Part shown: piece after piece, positions 7,575-13,693 of the stretch
Layout of the letters: every line of letters begins with the position of its first letter
How positions within the stretch are numbered: position 1 is the first letter of the stretch
Assembly: GCA_963925015.1 (NCBI GenBank)
Contig: CAWUTX010000014.1
Span: 1-13,693 of the forward strand
Direction of reading: 5' to 3'
Source: JAQBXX01 sp963925015
GTDB taxonomy: Bacteria; Pseudomonadota; Gammaproteobacteria; SURF-13
Length of the DNA: 13,693 nt
The notes under the pieces: model-generated
The model's database searches: none
What the model saw: the letters and a program-made list of their open reading frames with translations, nothing else
Told to the model about the DNA's origin: nothing
Translations under genes and position numbers: made by a program

Positions 7575-9746
7575 CTAGGCCGTTTGCAGATTGGCGTAGG
7601 CCACCATCAGCCACTTGCTGCCGGCGCGTGTGAAGTTGACCTGCACCCGCGCCTGTTCGCCGCGCCCCTCGTAGTTCATGACCACGCCATCGCCAAAGCT
7701 GGCGTGGCGCACATGCTGGCCCAGACGCAGGCCGGCACGTGCAGTTCCTTTATCGGCGGCTGCGGGCGATTCTTTAGCGAAAGAAACCGGCGCCGGCGCC
7801 ACGGTGCCGTGCAGACGCACCTCACGCACCAGCTCGGCGGGGATTTCGCTGACGAAACGCGAGGGGCTGGGGTAGGTGTCGTTGCCGTGCAGGCGGCGGC
7901 GTTCGGCGTGGGTGACGTACAACTGCCGTTTGGCGCGCGTCACCCCGACGTAACACAGGCGGCGCTCTTCTTCGAGGCGGCGGTCGTCCTGAGCGGAAAG
8001 CCGGTGCGGAAACAGATCCTCTTCCATGCCGCACAGAAACACGAGCGGGAATTCGAGGCCTTTGGCCGAGTGCAGTGTCATGAGCTGCACGCAGTCATCC
8101 CACGCGCTGCCCTGGCTTTCGCCCGCCTCCAGCGCGGCATGGGAGAGAAAGGCCGACAGCGGATCGAGGCCCTCTTCCGGCTCGTAGTTGAACTGGCGCG
8201 CGGCGCTGGAAAGCTCTTCCAGATTTTCCACCCGCGCCTGGCCCTTCTCGCCCTTGTCCTTGCGGTGATGGTCGAGCAGGCCGCTGTGTTGCACCACGTG
8301 ATCGGTTAGTTCGGACAGGCCGAGCCCCGCCGTATCGTGCGCGAGCGTTTCGATCAGATTGAGAAAAGCCGTCAGCGCCGAGCTTGCGCGCGGGTTAGGT
8401 TTGCCTTGCGCGGTGATGGCCTGGGCGGCCCGCCACAGGGGTATCTGCTGGCTGCGCGCATGCGCGCGCAGCACCTCCAGCGTGGTGTCGCCGATGCCGC
8501 GCGTCGGCATGTTCACCACGCGCTCAAAGGAGGCGTCGTCGTCGCGGTTGGCGATGAGGCGCAGATAAGCGAGCGCGTCCTTGATTTCGGCGCGCTCGAA
8601 GAAACGAAGGCCGCCGTAGACGCGGTATGGCATCCCCACCTGCAACAGGGCCTCCTCGAAATTGCGCGACTGCGCGTTGGAGCGGTACAGGATGGCGGCC
8701 TCGGCGCGTTGCCCGCCCTGCGCCACCCACTGGCGGATGCGCTCGACCACGAAGCGCGCCTCGTCCAGATCATTAAACGCCGCGTAGCGCAGAATCGGCT
8801 CGCCGTCGGCGCCGCTGGTCCACAGGTTTTTGCCGAGGCGCCCGCTGTTGTTGGCGATGAGCGCGTTGGCGGCCTTGAGGATGGTGCCGGTGGAGCGGTA
8901 ATTCTGCTCCAGCCGCAGCGTGCGCGTGCCGGTGAAGTCGCGCGCGAACTGCTGGATGTTTTCGATGCGCGCGCCGCGCCAGCCGTAGATGGACTGGTCG
9001 TCGTCGCCCACTGCGAACATCCGCCCGTGCGCGCTGGCCAGCATGCGCAGCCAGGCGTATTGAATCGCGTTGGTGTCCTGAAATTCGTCCACCAGGATGT
9101 GCTGGAAGCGGCCTTGATAGTGCGCCAGCACCTGCGGCTGCTTGAGCCACAGCTCGTGCGCGCGCAACAACAGCTCAGCAAAATCGACCAGACCCGAGCG
9201 CTCGCACAGTGCTTCGTAGGCCTGATAGATGCGGATCATCTGGCGCGCGTGCGGGTCGCCACGGTCGTCGATGTGCTGCGGGCGCACGCCCTCGTCCTTG
9301 CGCCCGTTGATGAACCACTGCGCCTGACGCGGCGGCCACTTCGCCTCGTCGAGATCGAGCGCCTTCATGACGCGGCGCAGCGTGCGGTACTGATCGTCGC
9401 TGTCGAGAATCTGGAACGTCTGCGGCAGGCGCGCCTCTTGCCAGTGCGCGCGCAACAGACGATGCGCCAGTCCGTGAAACGTGCCCACCCACATGCCGCC
9501 CGCGGGGCGCTGCAACAACTCCTCGATGCGCCCGCGCATCTCGGCGGCGGCCTTGTTGGTGAAGGTGACGGCAAGTATGGAAAACGGCGAAGCGTGCTCG
9601 ACCTCCATCAGCCACGCAATGCGGTGCGTGAGCACGCGCGTCTTGCCGCTGCCCGCGCCTGCCAGTATCAGCAGCGGGCCTTGCGGCGCACACACCGCTT
9701 CACGTTGCGCATCATTCAGGGGATCAATCAGGCGGGAGACATCCAT
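7575..9746 (-). CDS. uvrD: DNA helicase II (UvrD)
   Basis: Superfamily 1A 3'-5' DNA helicase acting in nucleotide excision repair and mismatch repair. The 723 aa match the size of UvrD, and the N-terminus MDVSRLIDPLNDAQREAV is UvrD-like rather than Rep-like. Helicase motifs are in order: Walker A GAGSGKT (30-36), AVTFTNKAAAEM (59-70), DEFQDT (220-225), GDDDQSIYGWRG (247-258), QNYRST (281-286), LMTLHSAKGLEF (about 557-568) and YVGVTRA (about 600). The C-terminus keeps the Tudor-like RNA-polymerase-interacting domain (HVRHASFGDGVV to the end). The gene is divergent from the dioxygenase gene across only 43 bp, so the two promoters must overlap or abut. Confidence 0.97.
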   Translation of the reverse strand: MDVSRLIDPLNDAQREAVCAPQGPLLILAGAGSGKTRVLTHRIAWLMEVEHASPFSILAVTFTNKAAAEMRGRIEELLQRPAGGMWVGTFHGLAHRLLRAHWQEARLPQTFQILDSDDQYRTLRRVMKALDLDEAKWPPRQAQWFINGRKDEGVRPQHIDDRGDPHARQMIRIYQAYEALCERSGLVDFAELLLRAHELWLKQPQVLAHYQGRFQHILVDEFQDTNAIQYAWLRMLASAHGRMFAVGDDDQSIYGWRGARIENIQQFARDFTGTRTLRLEQNYRSTGTILKAANALIANNSGRLGKNLWTSGADGEPILRYAAFNDLDEARFVVERIRQWVAQGGQRAEAAILYRSNAQSRNFEEALLQVGMPYRVYGGLRFFERAEIKDALAYLRLIANRDDDASFERVVNMPTRGIGDTTLEVLRAHARSQQIPLWRAAQAITAQGKPNPRASSALTAFLNLIETLAHDTAGLGLSELTDHVVQHSGLLDHHRKDKGEKGQARVENLEELSSAARQFNYEPEEGLDPLSAFLSHAALEAGESQGSAWDDCVQLMTLHSAKGLEFPLVFLCGMEEDLFPHRLSAQDDRRLEEERRLCYVGVTRAKRQLYVTHAERRRLHGNDTYPSPSRFVSEIPAELVREVRLHGTVAPAPVSFAKESPAAADKGTARAGLRLGQHVRHASFGDGVVMNYEGRGEQARVQVNFTRAGSKWLMVAYANLQTA

Positions 9747-9789
9747 ATAACAATTTTAACATAAGCACCCACTGTAGCCGGGGTGTAAA

Positions 9790-10554
9790 ATGCCGCGCAT
9801 GTTCAGTACGCGCGAAGTTGAGGGTTTTCAAAAAGACGGCTACGTGATTGTGCGCAATCTCGCTGCGCCCGCTGTGGTGGACGCCATGCGTGCGGTCACG
9901 CAGGCCGCGCTGGCAGATGAAGCCGCACCGCTCGAATACGAGGCCGACCTGCATTACCCCGGTGCGCCGCCGTCGCGCGCCGCGCCGGGCGGACACACGG
10001 TGCGGCGGCTGTTGCAGGGGTATGCGCGCCACGCGGTGTTTCGTGACTGGGCGCTGGGCGTGGCCGTGGCCGCGCGCGCGCGTCAGTTGCTGGGCGCCAA
10101 GGTGATGCTGTCGCAGGCACATCACAACTGCATCATGACCAAGCAGCCGCGCTTCAGCAGCGTCACCCACTGGCATCAAGACATACGCTATTGGGCGTTT
10201 GAACGCGCGGAGCTGGTGAGCGTATGGCTCGCGCTGGGGCCGGAGCACAGGGACAACGGCGGTCTTTTATTGATGCCCGGCAGCCATGCGATGGATTTCG
10301 CCCCGGCACAGTTTGACGAGAAAATGTTTTTGCGCCCTGGTCTGGAACAGAATCAGAGGCTGATCGCGACTCAAATCGCCGTAGAACTCAATGCAGGCGA
10401 CGTGCTGTTCTTCCACTGCCGCACGCTGCACGCGGCGAGCCGCAACGAAACCGCTACGCCCAAATTTTCCGTCGTGTTTACCTACCACGCCGCAGACAAT
10501 CACCCGCTCCCCGGAACGCGCTCGGCCGATACACCGGAGATCACAGTGGCCTGA
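9790..10554 (+). CDS. phytanoyl-CoA dioxygenase (PhyH) family protein
   Basis: A 254-aa predicted Fe(II)/2-oxoglutarate-dependent oxygenase. The start FSTREVEGFQKDGYVIVRNL is typical of the family. The 2-His-1-carboxylate iron site is visible: HQD at about residues 129-131 and the distal histidine in RTLHAASRN, about residue 214. GGLLLMPGSH (about 157-166) and the downstream NAGDVLFFH turn are also family features. Bacterial members hydroxylate diverse small molecules, so no substrate is assigned. There are two possible starts, ATG 9790 and ATG 9799; the first was kept because GGGGTG lies at a usable distance. Expressed alone and divergent from uvrD; no terminator was recognised before the tRNA gene 66 nt downstream. 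Confidence 0.85.
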   Translation: MPRMFSTREVEGFQKDGYVIVRNLAAPAVVDAMRAVTQAALADEAAPLEYEADLHYPGAPPSRAAPGGHTVRRLLQGYARHAVFRDWALGVAVAARARQLLGAKVMLSQAHHNCIMTKQPRFSSVTHWHQDIRYWAFERAELVSVWLALGPEHRDNGGLLLMPGSHAMDFAPAQFDEKMFLRPGLEQNQRLIATQIAVELNAGDVLFFHCRTLHAASRNETATPKFSVVFTYHAADNHPLPGTRSADTPEITVA

Positions 10555-10568
10555 TTCGGCCATTTACC

Positions 10569-10599
10569 TTGACGCACAGAGCCGCTCACGCGGTACAAT
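10569..10599 (+). promoter_or_regulatory. probable promoter of tRNA-Phe
   Basis: A -35 TTGACG (10569-10574) and a -10 TACAAT (10594-10599) lie immediately upstream of the tRNA gene. The spacer is 19 bp, longer than ideal. The stretch just after the -10 (ACGCGAC) is GC-rich, as in promoters under stringent control. Confidence 0.5.
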
Positions 10600-10620
10600 A
10601 CGCGACTTTCCGCAGCATCA

Positions 10621-10696
10621 GGCCAGGTAGCTCAGTCGGTAGAGCAGGGGACTGAAAATCCCCGTGTCGGCGGTTCGATTCCGTCCCTGGCCACCA
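10621..10696 (+). tRNA. tRNA-Phe (anticodon GAA)
   Basis: A complete 76-nt cloverleaf: acceptor stem GGCCAGG/CCTGGCC, D-arm GCTC/GAGC, anticodon stem GGGGA/TCCCC with loop CTGAAAA (GAA), and T-arm GGCGG/CCGTC with TTCGATT. The discriminator base and CCA are encoded. The 3' end is followed 26 nt later by the remains of a tyrosine recombinase, so this gene is the likely former attachment site of an integrated element. Confidence 0.97.
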
Positions 10697-10722
10697 TTAG
10701 AACAACAACGTAGCACGGTTCT

Positions 10723-10872
10723 CTAGGCGGCCTTTTTCAGAGCGCGGGGAAAACGTGCAAGATGAATCACGTTGCCACCGCGTCCCGATTCGATACGTGA
10801 AGCTGCCGCTGTTAAATGCTCAGTCGCAAACTTGGCGTAGCGATGCCGCTTGCCATGAAAAAAACAAAGCGT
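10723..10872 (-). pseudogene. C-terminal remnant of a tyrosine recombinase (phage/island integrase)
   Basis: On the minus strand an open stretch of about 50 codons ends in a natural stop at 10723. It reads KRHRYAKFATEHLTAAASRIE, then GRGGNVIHLARFPRALKKAA. The RYAKFATEHLTAAASRIE part fits the end of tyrosine recombinases, in which the catalytic tyrosine (RYA) is followed by a HL-containing helix. An in-frame stop at 10873-10875 and an A/T run cut it off from any upstream catalytic domain. Position is telling: its 3' end is 26 bp from the 3' end of tRNA-Phe, the classical target of such integrases. The fragment is too short for certainty, and the call rests on this motif plus location. Confidence 0.5.
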
Positions 10873-11037
10873 TTAATTCAGTTCGTATAGACCTGCGTGA
10901 ATTCAACTTCTAAGTGCAACTCTACAGTTATCTTACGCTCCAGTATTATCCACCTCGGTAAGGTGTATTCCCCGATTTTTTAGGGTGTCTACTTCTAGTT
11001 AGCCTACTAGCTCAACCCACCATGAAAGGAGAAGCAC
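10873..11037. other. intergenic stretch, no gene recognised
   Basis: No coding frame is supported between the integrase remnant and the carbonic-anhydrase-like gene. A small hairpin CACCT/AGGTG (10951-10965) precedes a T run (10975-10980); this could be a weak terminator-like structure on the plus strand, but the stem is only 5 bp. The segment is AT-richer than the flanking housekeeping genes. Confidence 0.4.
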
Positions 11038-11580
11038 ATGAACCAGCCTAGTGAACACGAGTCGGTAGTATTGGAAAAAAGCCGCAGGAAGTTTCTCCAG
11101 CTTGCCGCATTGGGAGGCGGGGCAAGCCTTTTGGCTGTCGCCTCGCTGCTGCCAGAAGCCCGTGCGGCGGTCAAACCGATGCGCTGTTGTTGAGCTGCAT
11201 GGATTTCCGGTTAATGGACGATATCGAACGCTACATGTCCGGTCGCGGGCTTCGGGACAAGTACGACCATGTCGTGCTTGCCGGCGCTTCCCTCGGAGCG
11301 ATCACCGATAAGTACCCGGCCTGGAACAAGACCTTCTGGGAACATCCGGATATCGCGATCAAGCTTCACAATATCCACACCGTTATCGTCATGGATCATC
11401 GCGACTGCGGGGCTTACAAGGTCATTCTTGGCCCCGAGCACCCCAAGGACCCGAAGAAAGAGAAAGACACACGCCGCGCAACTCAAGAAGCTCAAGGGCA
11501 TGATCAACGAAAAACACCCGAAGCTCAAAGTCGAAATGTTTCTCATGGCGCTTGATGGTAAGGTAGAAACGATATCGTAG
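11038..11580 (+). pseudogene. Tat-exported carbonic-anhydrase-like protein, broken by two frameshifts
   Basis: Starts at an ATG with a good AAAGGAG ribosome binding site. The first ~47 codons give a twin-arginine signal (SRRKFLQLAALGGGASLL) ending near ARA, then run into a stop at 11191. Reading continues one frame over as TDALLLSCMDFRLMDDIERY and onward to VMDHRDCGAYKVILGPEHP. It then shifts again to HAAQLKKLKGMINEKHPKLK and ends at a stop at 11578. CMDFR and HRDCGAY look like the zinc ligands of beta-type carbonic anhydrases (Cys-x-Asp-x-Arg and His-x-x-Cys). The breaks lie near 11172-11176 (apparent loss of one base in an A run) and 11466-11472 (apparent loss of two bases in an AC run). 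Together they lose 3 nt, so the final frame equals the first. A recent pseudogene or sequencing errors are both possible. An attC-like palindrome starts directly at its stop codon. Confidence 0.75.
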
Positions 11581-11662
11581 GCTAGCAACCGGTTCGAGAC
11601 GGACCAGTTTTCCCGCTCGCTACGCTCACGGGAAACTGGCCGCTCAATCGGGCCGTTAGAGC
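11580..11662 (+). repeat. attC-like recombination site (integron cassette site), candidate
   Basis: An imperfect palindrome of about 83 bp begins at the stop of the carbonic-anhydrase remnant. The outer 5' CTAGC (11582-11586) pairs with 3' GTTAG (11655-11659, one G-U). The next arm, GGTTCGAGACGG, partly pairs with CCGCTCAATCGGGCC, with three unpaired bases on the 3' side. The inner arms CCAGTTTTCCCG and CGGGAAACTGG pair well around a 13-nt loop. The series CTAGCAA..GTTCGAGACGGACC and GCTCAAT..CCGTTAG resembles the R''-L'' and L'-R' boxes of attC sites. The core box GTTAGAG departs from GTTRRRY at its last base. No integron integrase is in the window. Confidence 0.5.
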
Positions 11663-11698
11663 GCTTTAAATCCCACTATATGTTATTGAGGTGTTTTC

Positions 11699-12130
11699 AT
11701 GAAAATTGCCAGTTATTTTTGCATTGTTGTTTGGGCCTTGGTTTGTCAGCCAACTGCATTCGCTCTTGAGACGTCCACTGCTATGAAAGCATCGGTCATA
11801 TTGAAGGCCGATACTAGTTGGGACGGCAAACCCATTATTTATCCAGAGGGCAAGCCTGAGATTACTGGCATGATTATAGAGATTGCACCTGGTGGCGAAA
11901 CAGGGTGGCATTTGCATCCAGTTTCATCATTTGGCCTTGTGCTTGAGGGTGATCTTGAAGTTCAACTAAAAAGCGGTGCAGTGAAGCGGCTGAAAGCAGG
12001 CGAGGCACTGGCTGAGGTAATTAATACCCTTCACAATGGCCGTAACCTTGGTTCGATTCCGGTGAAGCTAGTGGTTTTTTATGCTGGGGCTGTTGGTCAA
12101 AAATTAACGGTTAAAGAACACGCTGAATAA
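11699..12130 (+). CDS. exported cupin-domain protein
   Basis: A 143-aa protein with a signal peptide (MKIASYFCIVVWALVCQPTAFA, cut probably after residue 22) and one small beta-barrel cupin domain. Cupin motif 1 is PGGETGWHLHP with metal-ligand histidines at about 71 and 73 and a following VLEG glutamate near 83; motif 2 contains a single histidine near 112 (NTLHNGRN). Function is unknown; such small periplasmic cupins bind a metal and may act as sensors or enzymes. The ATG has a GAGGTG ribosome binding site 7 nt upstream. Base composition is clearly lower in GC than the gcv, uvrD and dioxygenase genes, which suggests transfer. It starts 36 nt after the attC-like site, as expected for a gene cassette, and ends 4 nt before the truncated SDR sequence begins. 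Confidence 0.8.
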   Translation: MKIASYFCIVVWALVCQPTAFALETSTAMKASVILKADTSWDGKPIIYPEGKPEITGMIIEIAPGGETGWHLHPVSSFGLVLEGDLEVQLKSGAVKRLKAGEALAEVINTLHNGRNLGSIPVKLVVFYAGAVGQKLTVKEHAE

Positions 12131-12134
12131 GATA

Positions 12135-12764
12135 GCAAAAGACGGCTGGCGCGTATTGGCCTGTTGCTGATATCCCGGCAAGGCGCGCGAGTTCCAGCAG
12201 TTGGCGGTGTGGCATGAAAATATCAGCGTGCATGCGCTCGACGTGGAAAATCACAAGCAAATCGATGCGCTGGCGAAAGAGTTGCGCGACACGCCGGTTG
12301 ATATTCTGCTGAACAATGCGGGTGTTTACGGCGGCGAAGATGAAAATTTCGGCACGCTCAATTATCACGCCTGGGAACGCGAGTTTCGCATCAACACGAT
12401 GGCGGCGGCAAAAATAGCCGAGGCGTTTCTGGGCAATGTTGCGCGCGGTGAAAAACGCCTGATCGCCGCGATCTCCAGCCTCATGGGCAGCATGGGAGAC
12501 AACGGCAGCGGCGGCAGTTACTTATACCGCTCCAGCAAGGCCGCGCTCAGTGCGGTGATGGTGAGTCTGGCGCGCGATCTTAGGGCGCGCAGAATCGGCG
12601 CGCTGGTGCTGCATCCCGGCTGGGTGAAGACCGACATGGGCGGGCCGAATGCGGAAATTACCGCAGAAACGAGCGTGCGCGGCATGCGCAAGGTGCTGGA
12701 AGACTTCACGCTCAAGGATTCGGGACTGTTTATCGCTTACGACGGAGCCGAGTTACCCTGGTAG
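12135..12764 (+). pseudogene. short-chain dehydrogenase/reductase lacking its N-terminus and carrying an in-frame stop
   Basis: Homology begins abruptly at AKDGWRVLACC (12135), meets an in-frame TGA at 12168-12170 where an arginine is expected, and continues YPGKAREFQQLAVWHEN to a natural end ..YDGAELPW. The rest is a good SDR: LDV near the acidic loop, ILLNNAGVYGG, a serine in AAISSLMGSMGD, the catalytic YRSSK (Tyr-x3-Lys) and HPGWVKTDMGG. The first ~20 residues with the Gly-rich NAD(P)-binding loop are missing; the cupin gene sits there instead. A TTG at 12201 would open the remaining 187 codons, but the product could not bind cofactor normally and has no ribosome binding site. GC-rich, like the native genes, so this is probably an old resident gene cut by an insertion or deletion at its left side. 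Confidence 0.85.
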
Positions 12765-12766
12765 CC

Positions 12767-12915
12767 ATACATAGCGCCCTAAATCTACTGCGCGTCTTTG
12801 GTGCGGGTGCGTGCGGTGCTCGGAATCCGGGGCTGCGTAGCGGCAGACTACTTGTACACTCCGGTTCCTGCGCTCCGCCTGAAAGCCGCTCGCTACGATT
12901 TCTGGCGCTATGTAT
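12767..12915. mobile_element. MITE-like element with ~19-bp terminal inverted repeats
   Basis: About 149 bp bounded by ATACATAGCGCCCTAAATC (12767-12785) and the complement of ATACATAGCGCCAGAAATC (12897-12915), which match at 17 of 19 positions. The interior is non-coding and contains GTGTACA and a partly palindromic core (GGAACCGGAG / CTCGGAATCCGG). It begins 3 nt after the SDR stop and ends 11 nt before the nudE stop, so it fills the convergent intergenic space and could serve both genes as a 3' hairpin. No target duplication is evident. Confidence 0.6.
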
Positions 12916-12925
12916 AACTTATATC

Positions 12926-13474
12926 TTACGGTGTCGTATACAGCCTGTCGCGTACGATAAACAGCGCAGCGATGGAGCGCGCCTCGGTGCATTCTTTGTG
13001 CGCGAGCAGTTCCCGGAGTTGTGACAAGCGCCACGGCACCACTTCAATTTCTTCCGGTTCGTCGCCCGCCTCTTTGTGCGGGTATAAATCTTCCGCCAGC
13101 ACTACGTGTGTGGTGTGGTTGAGGTAGCCCGGCGCGAGCGTCAGGGAGGTGATGTGTTGCAGGCGGTGTGCGCCGTGGCCGACTTCTTCCATCAGCTCGC
13201 GGTTGGCGGCGGCAAGCAGGCCTTCGCCCGCTTCGATGCGGCCCTTGGGCAATGCGAGTTCGTAGCGCTCGACGCCCGCAGCGTATTCGCGGATGAGCAA
13301 CACGGTATCGGGGTCGAGCATGGGCACCACCAGCACAGCGCCACGCGGCGCGCCGTGCAGGCGTTCGTACTGAACTTCAACGCCGTTGGAGAAGCGGATA
13401 TCGACTTGCTCTACATGGAAGATGCGCGTCCTGGCCAGGGTCTCAACGCGCAGGATGTCGGGTGTTTTAGGCAT
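12926..13474 (-). CDS. nudE: ADP compounds hydrolase NudE (Nudix family)
   Basis: A cytosolic Nudix pyrophosphatase acting on ADP-ribose, NADH, Ap3A and similar ADP derivatives in characterised enterobacterial enzymes. The 182-aa length and N-terminus ILRVETLARTRIFHVEQVDIRFSNGV are typical of NudE. The complete Nudix box G-x5-E-x7-RE-x2-EE-x-G spans residues 78-99 (GRIEAGE..NRELMEEVG). Downstream LAPGYLNHTTHVVLAEDLYP and GDEPEEIEVVPW agree with the family. The start ATG is the only good candidate, with a weak GGA upstream. It is convergent with the SDR remnant, with a MITE-like element between them. Confidence 0.94.
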   Translation of the reverse strand: MPKTPDILRVETLARTRIFHVEQVDIRFSNGVEVQYERLHGAPRGAVLVVPMLDPDTVLLIREYAAGVERYELALPKGRIEAGEGLLAAANRELMEEVGHGAHRLQHITSLTLAPGYLNHTTHVVLAEDLYPHKEAGDEPEEIEVVPWRLSQLRELLAHKECTEARSIAALFIVRDRLYTTP

Positions 13475-13576
13475 GCGTCCATCATACTCATAAGTCAGTA
13501 AGTAAGACTACACTTCTGCTGCACAGGGGCGTGCGAATGTCGCGGGCGCATGGATGCCCAGGAACGACCCGTTACG

Positions 13577-13615
13577 TCCCCGCCCCTTGTTTAGGGGGCG
13601 GGATAGGGTGGGGGT
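13577..13615. repeat. GC-rich palindromic repeat, copy 2 (REP-like)
   Basis: CCCCGCCCCTTG..AGGGGGCGGGA followed by TAGGGTGGGGGT. The 3' half matches the copy at 1-39 almost base for base and in the same orientation; the 5' arm pairs less perfectly here. It is extragenic, upstream of nudE. Confidence 0.6.
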
Positions 13616-13630
13616 AGAGTAAACAGTGTA

Positions 13631-13687
13631 TTTACTCAGGAGTCACCCCACTCACGTTGTCGCCTGACTTTGTGACTCCTGAGTAAA
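13631..13687. repeat. perfect 16-bp inverted repeat (stem-loop)
   Basis: TTTACTCAGGAGTCAC (13631-13646) is repeated as its exact reverse complement GTGACTCCTGAGTAAA (13672-13687) around a 25-nt loop. It could be a bidirectional terminator-like hairpin, the end of an insertion sequence beyond the window, or a regulator site. It lies 15 bp after REP copy 2 and away from any gene seen here. Confidence 0.7.
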
Positions 13688-13693
13688 GTTTCG

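Noticed and set aside
7550..7580. Terminator after uvrD (GGCCTAGGCC plus ATTTTTT on the minus strand)
   Set aside because: The palindrome is short, overlaps the stop codon and lies too far from the T run.
8337..9764. Long open frame of 475 codons opposite uvrD
   Set aside because: It lies fully antisense to an unmistakable uvrD, has no recognisable domain and is the kind of open frame that GC-rich codon use creates on the opposite strand.
10895..10935. Sequence AACTTCTAAGTGCAACTCTACA as a possible insertion-sequence end
   Set aside because: It vaguely recalls terminal repeats of some insertion sequences from memory, but no partner end or transposase is present.
10998..11004. GTTAGCC before the carbonic-anhydrase-like gene as a second cassette boundary
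   Set aside because: It does not fit the core-site consensus well and no matching upstream arm or palindrome was found.
11580..11620. Possible second attachment site copied from the tRNA-Phe 3' end (CGGTTCGA match)
   Set aside because: Only eight bases match; the rest of the tRNA 3' end and the CCA are not duplicated. The segment is better explained as part of the attC-like palindrome.
1..13693. CRISPR array, rRNA gene or replication origin
   Set aside because: No regularly spaced repeats, rRNA-like sequence or DnaA-box cluster was seen.

Overview
The window looks like a piece of a GC-rich proteobacterial chromosome, most likely gammaproteobacterial. UvrD and NudE closely follow the gammaproteobacterial versions of these proteins in sequence and length, codon use is GC-rich, and the tRNA encodes its own CCA end. 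A chemolithotrophic or environmental lineage is possible from the split glycine decarboxylase, small cytochrome c and ferric-iron importer, but that is inference.

Left part (1-3400, minus strand): a glycine cleavage operon gcvT-gcvH-gcvPA, with gcvPB expected just past the left edge. It is preceded by a good sigma-70 promoter, a tandem glycine riboswitch and an intrinsic terminator. About 150 bp with terminal inverted repeats (a MITE-like element) sits between the riboswitch terminator and the gcvT start codon.

Middle (3460-9750, minus strand): a Fur-box-controlled ferric iron importer pair (periplasmic binding protein, then fused permease, no ATPase in the window), a TauE/SafE-type (TSUP) membrane protein, a small class I cytochrome c with its own terminator, and uvrD. 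Divergent from uvrD is a phytanoyl-CoA-dioxygenase-family protein (9790-10554, plus strand), followed by tRNA-Phe(GAA) with its promoter.

Right part (10697-12765): a scarred accessory region directly behind the tRNA gene. It holds the last ~50 codons of a tyrosine recombinase, a Tat-signal carbonic-anhydrase-like gene broken by two frameshifts that together restore the frame, an attC-like imperfect palindrome exactly at the end of that gene, an exported cupin gene of lower GC, and a short-chain dehydrogenase that has lost its N-terminal Rossmann motif and carries an in-frame stop. This reads as the remains of a tRNA-targeted integrative element and of at least one integron-type cassette junction.

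Right end: a second MITE-like element (12767-12915) separates the SDR remnant from the convergent nudE. Beyond nudE are a GC-rich palindromic repeat that also occurs at the left edge, and a perfect 16-bp inverted repeat.
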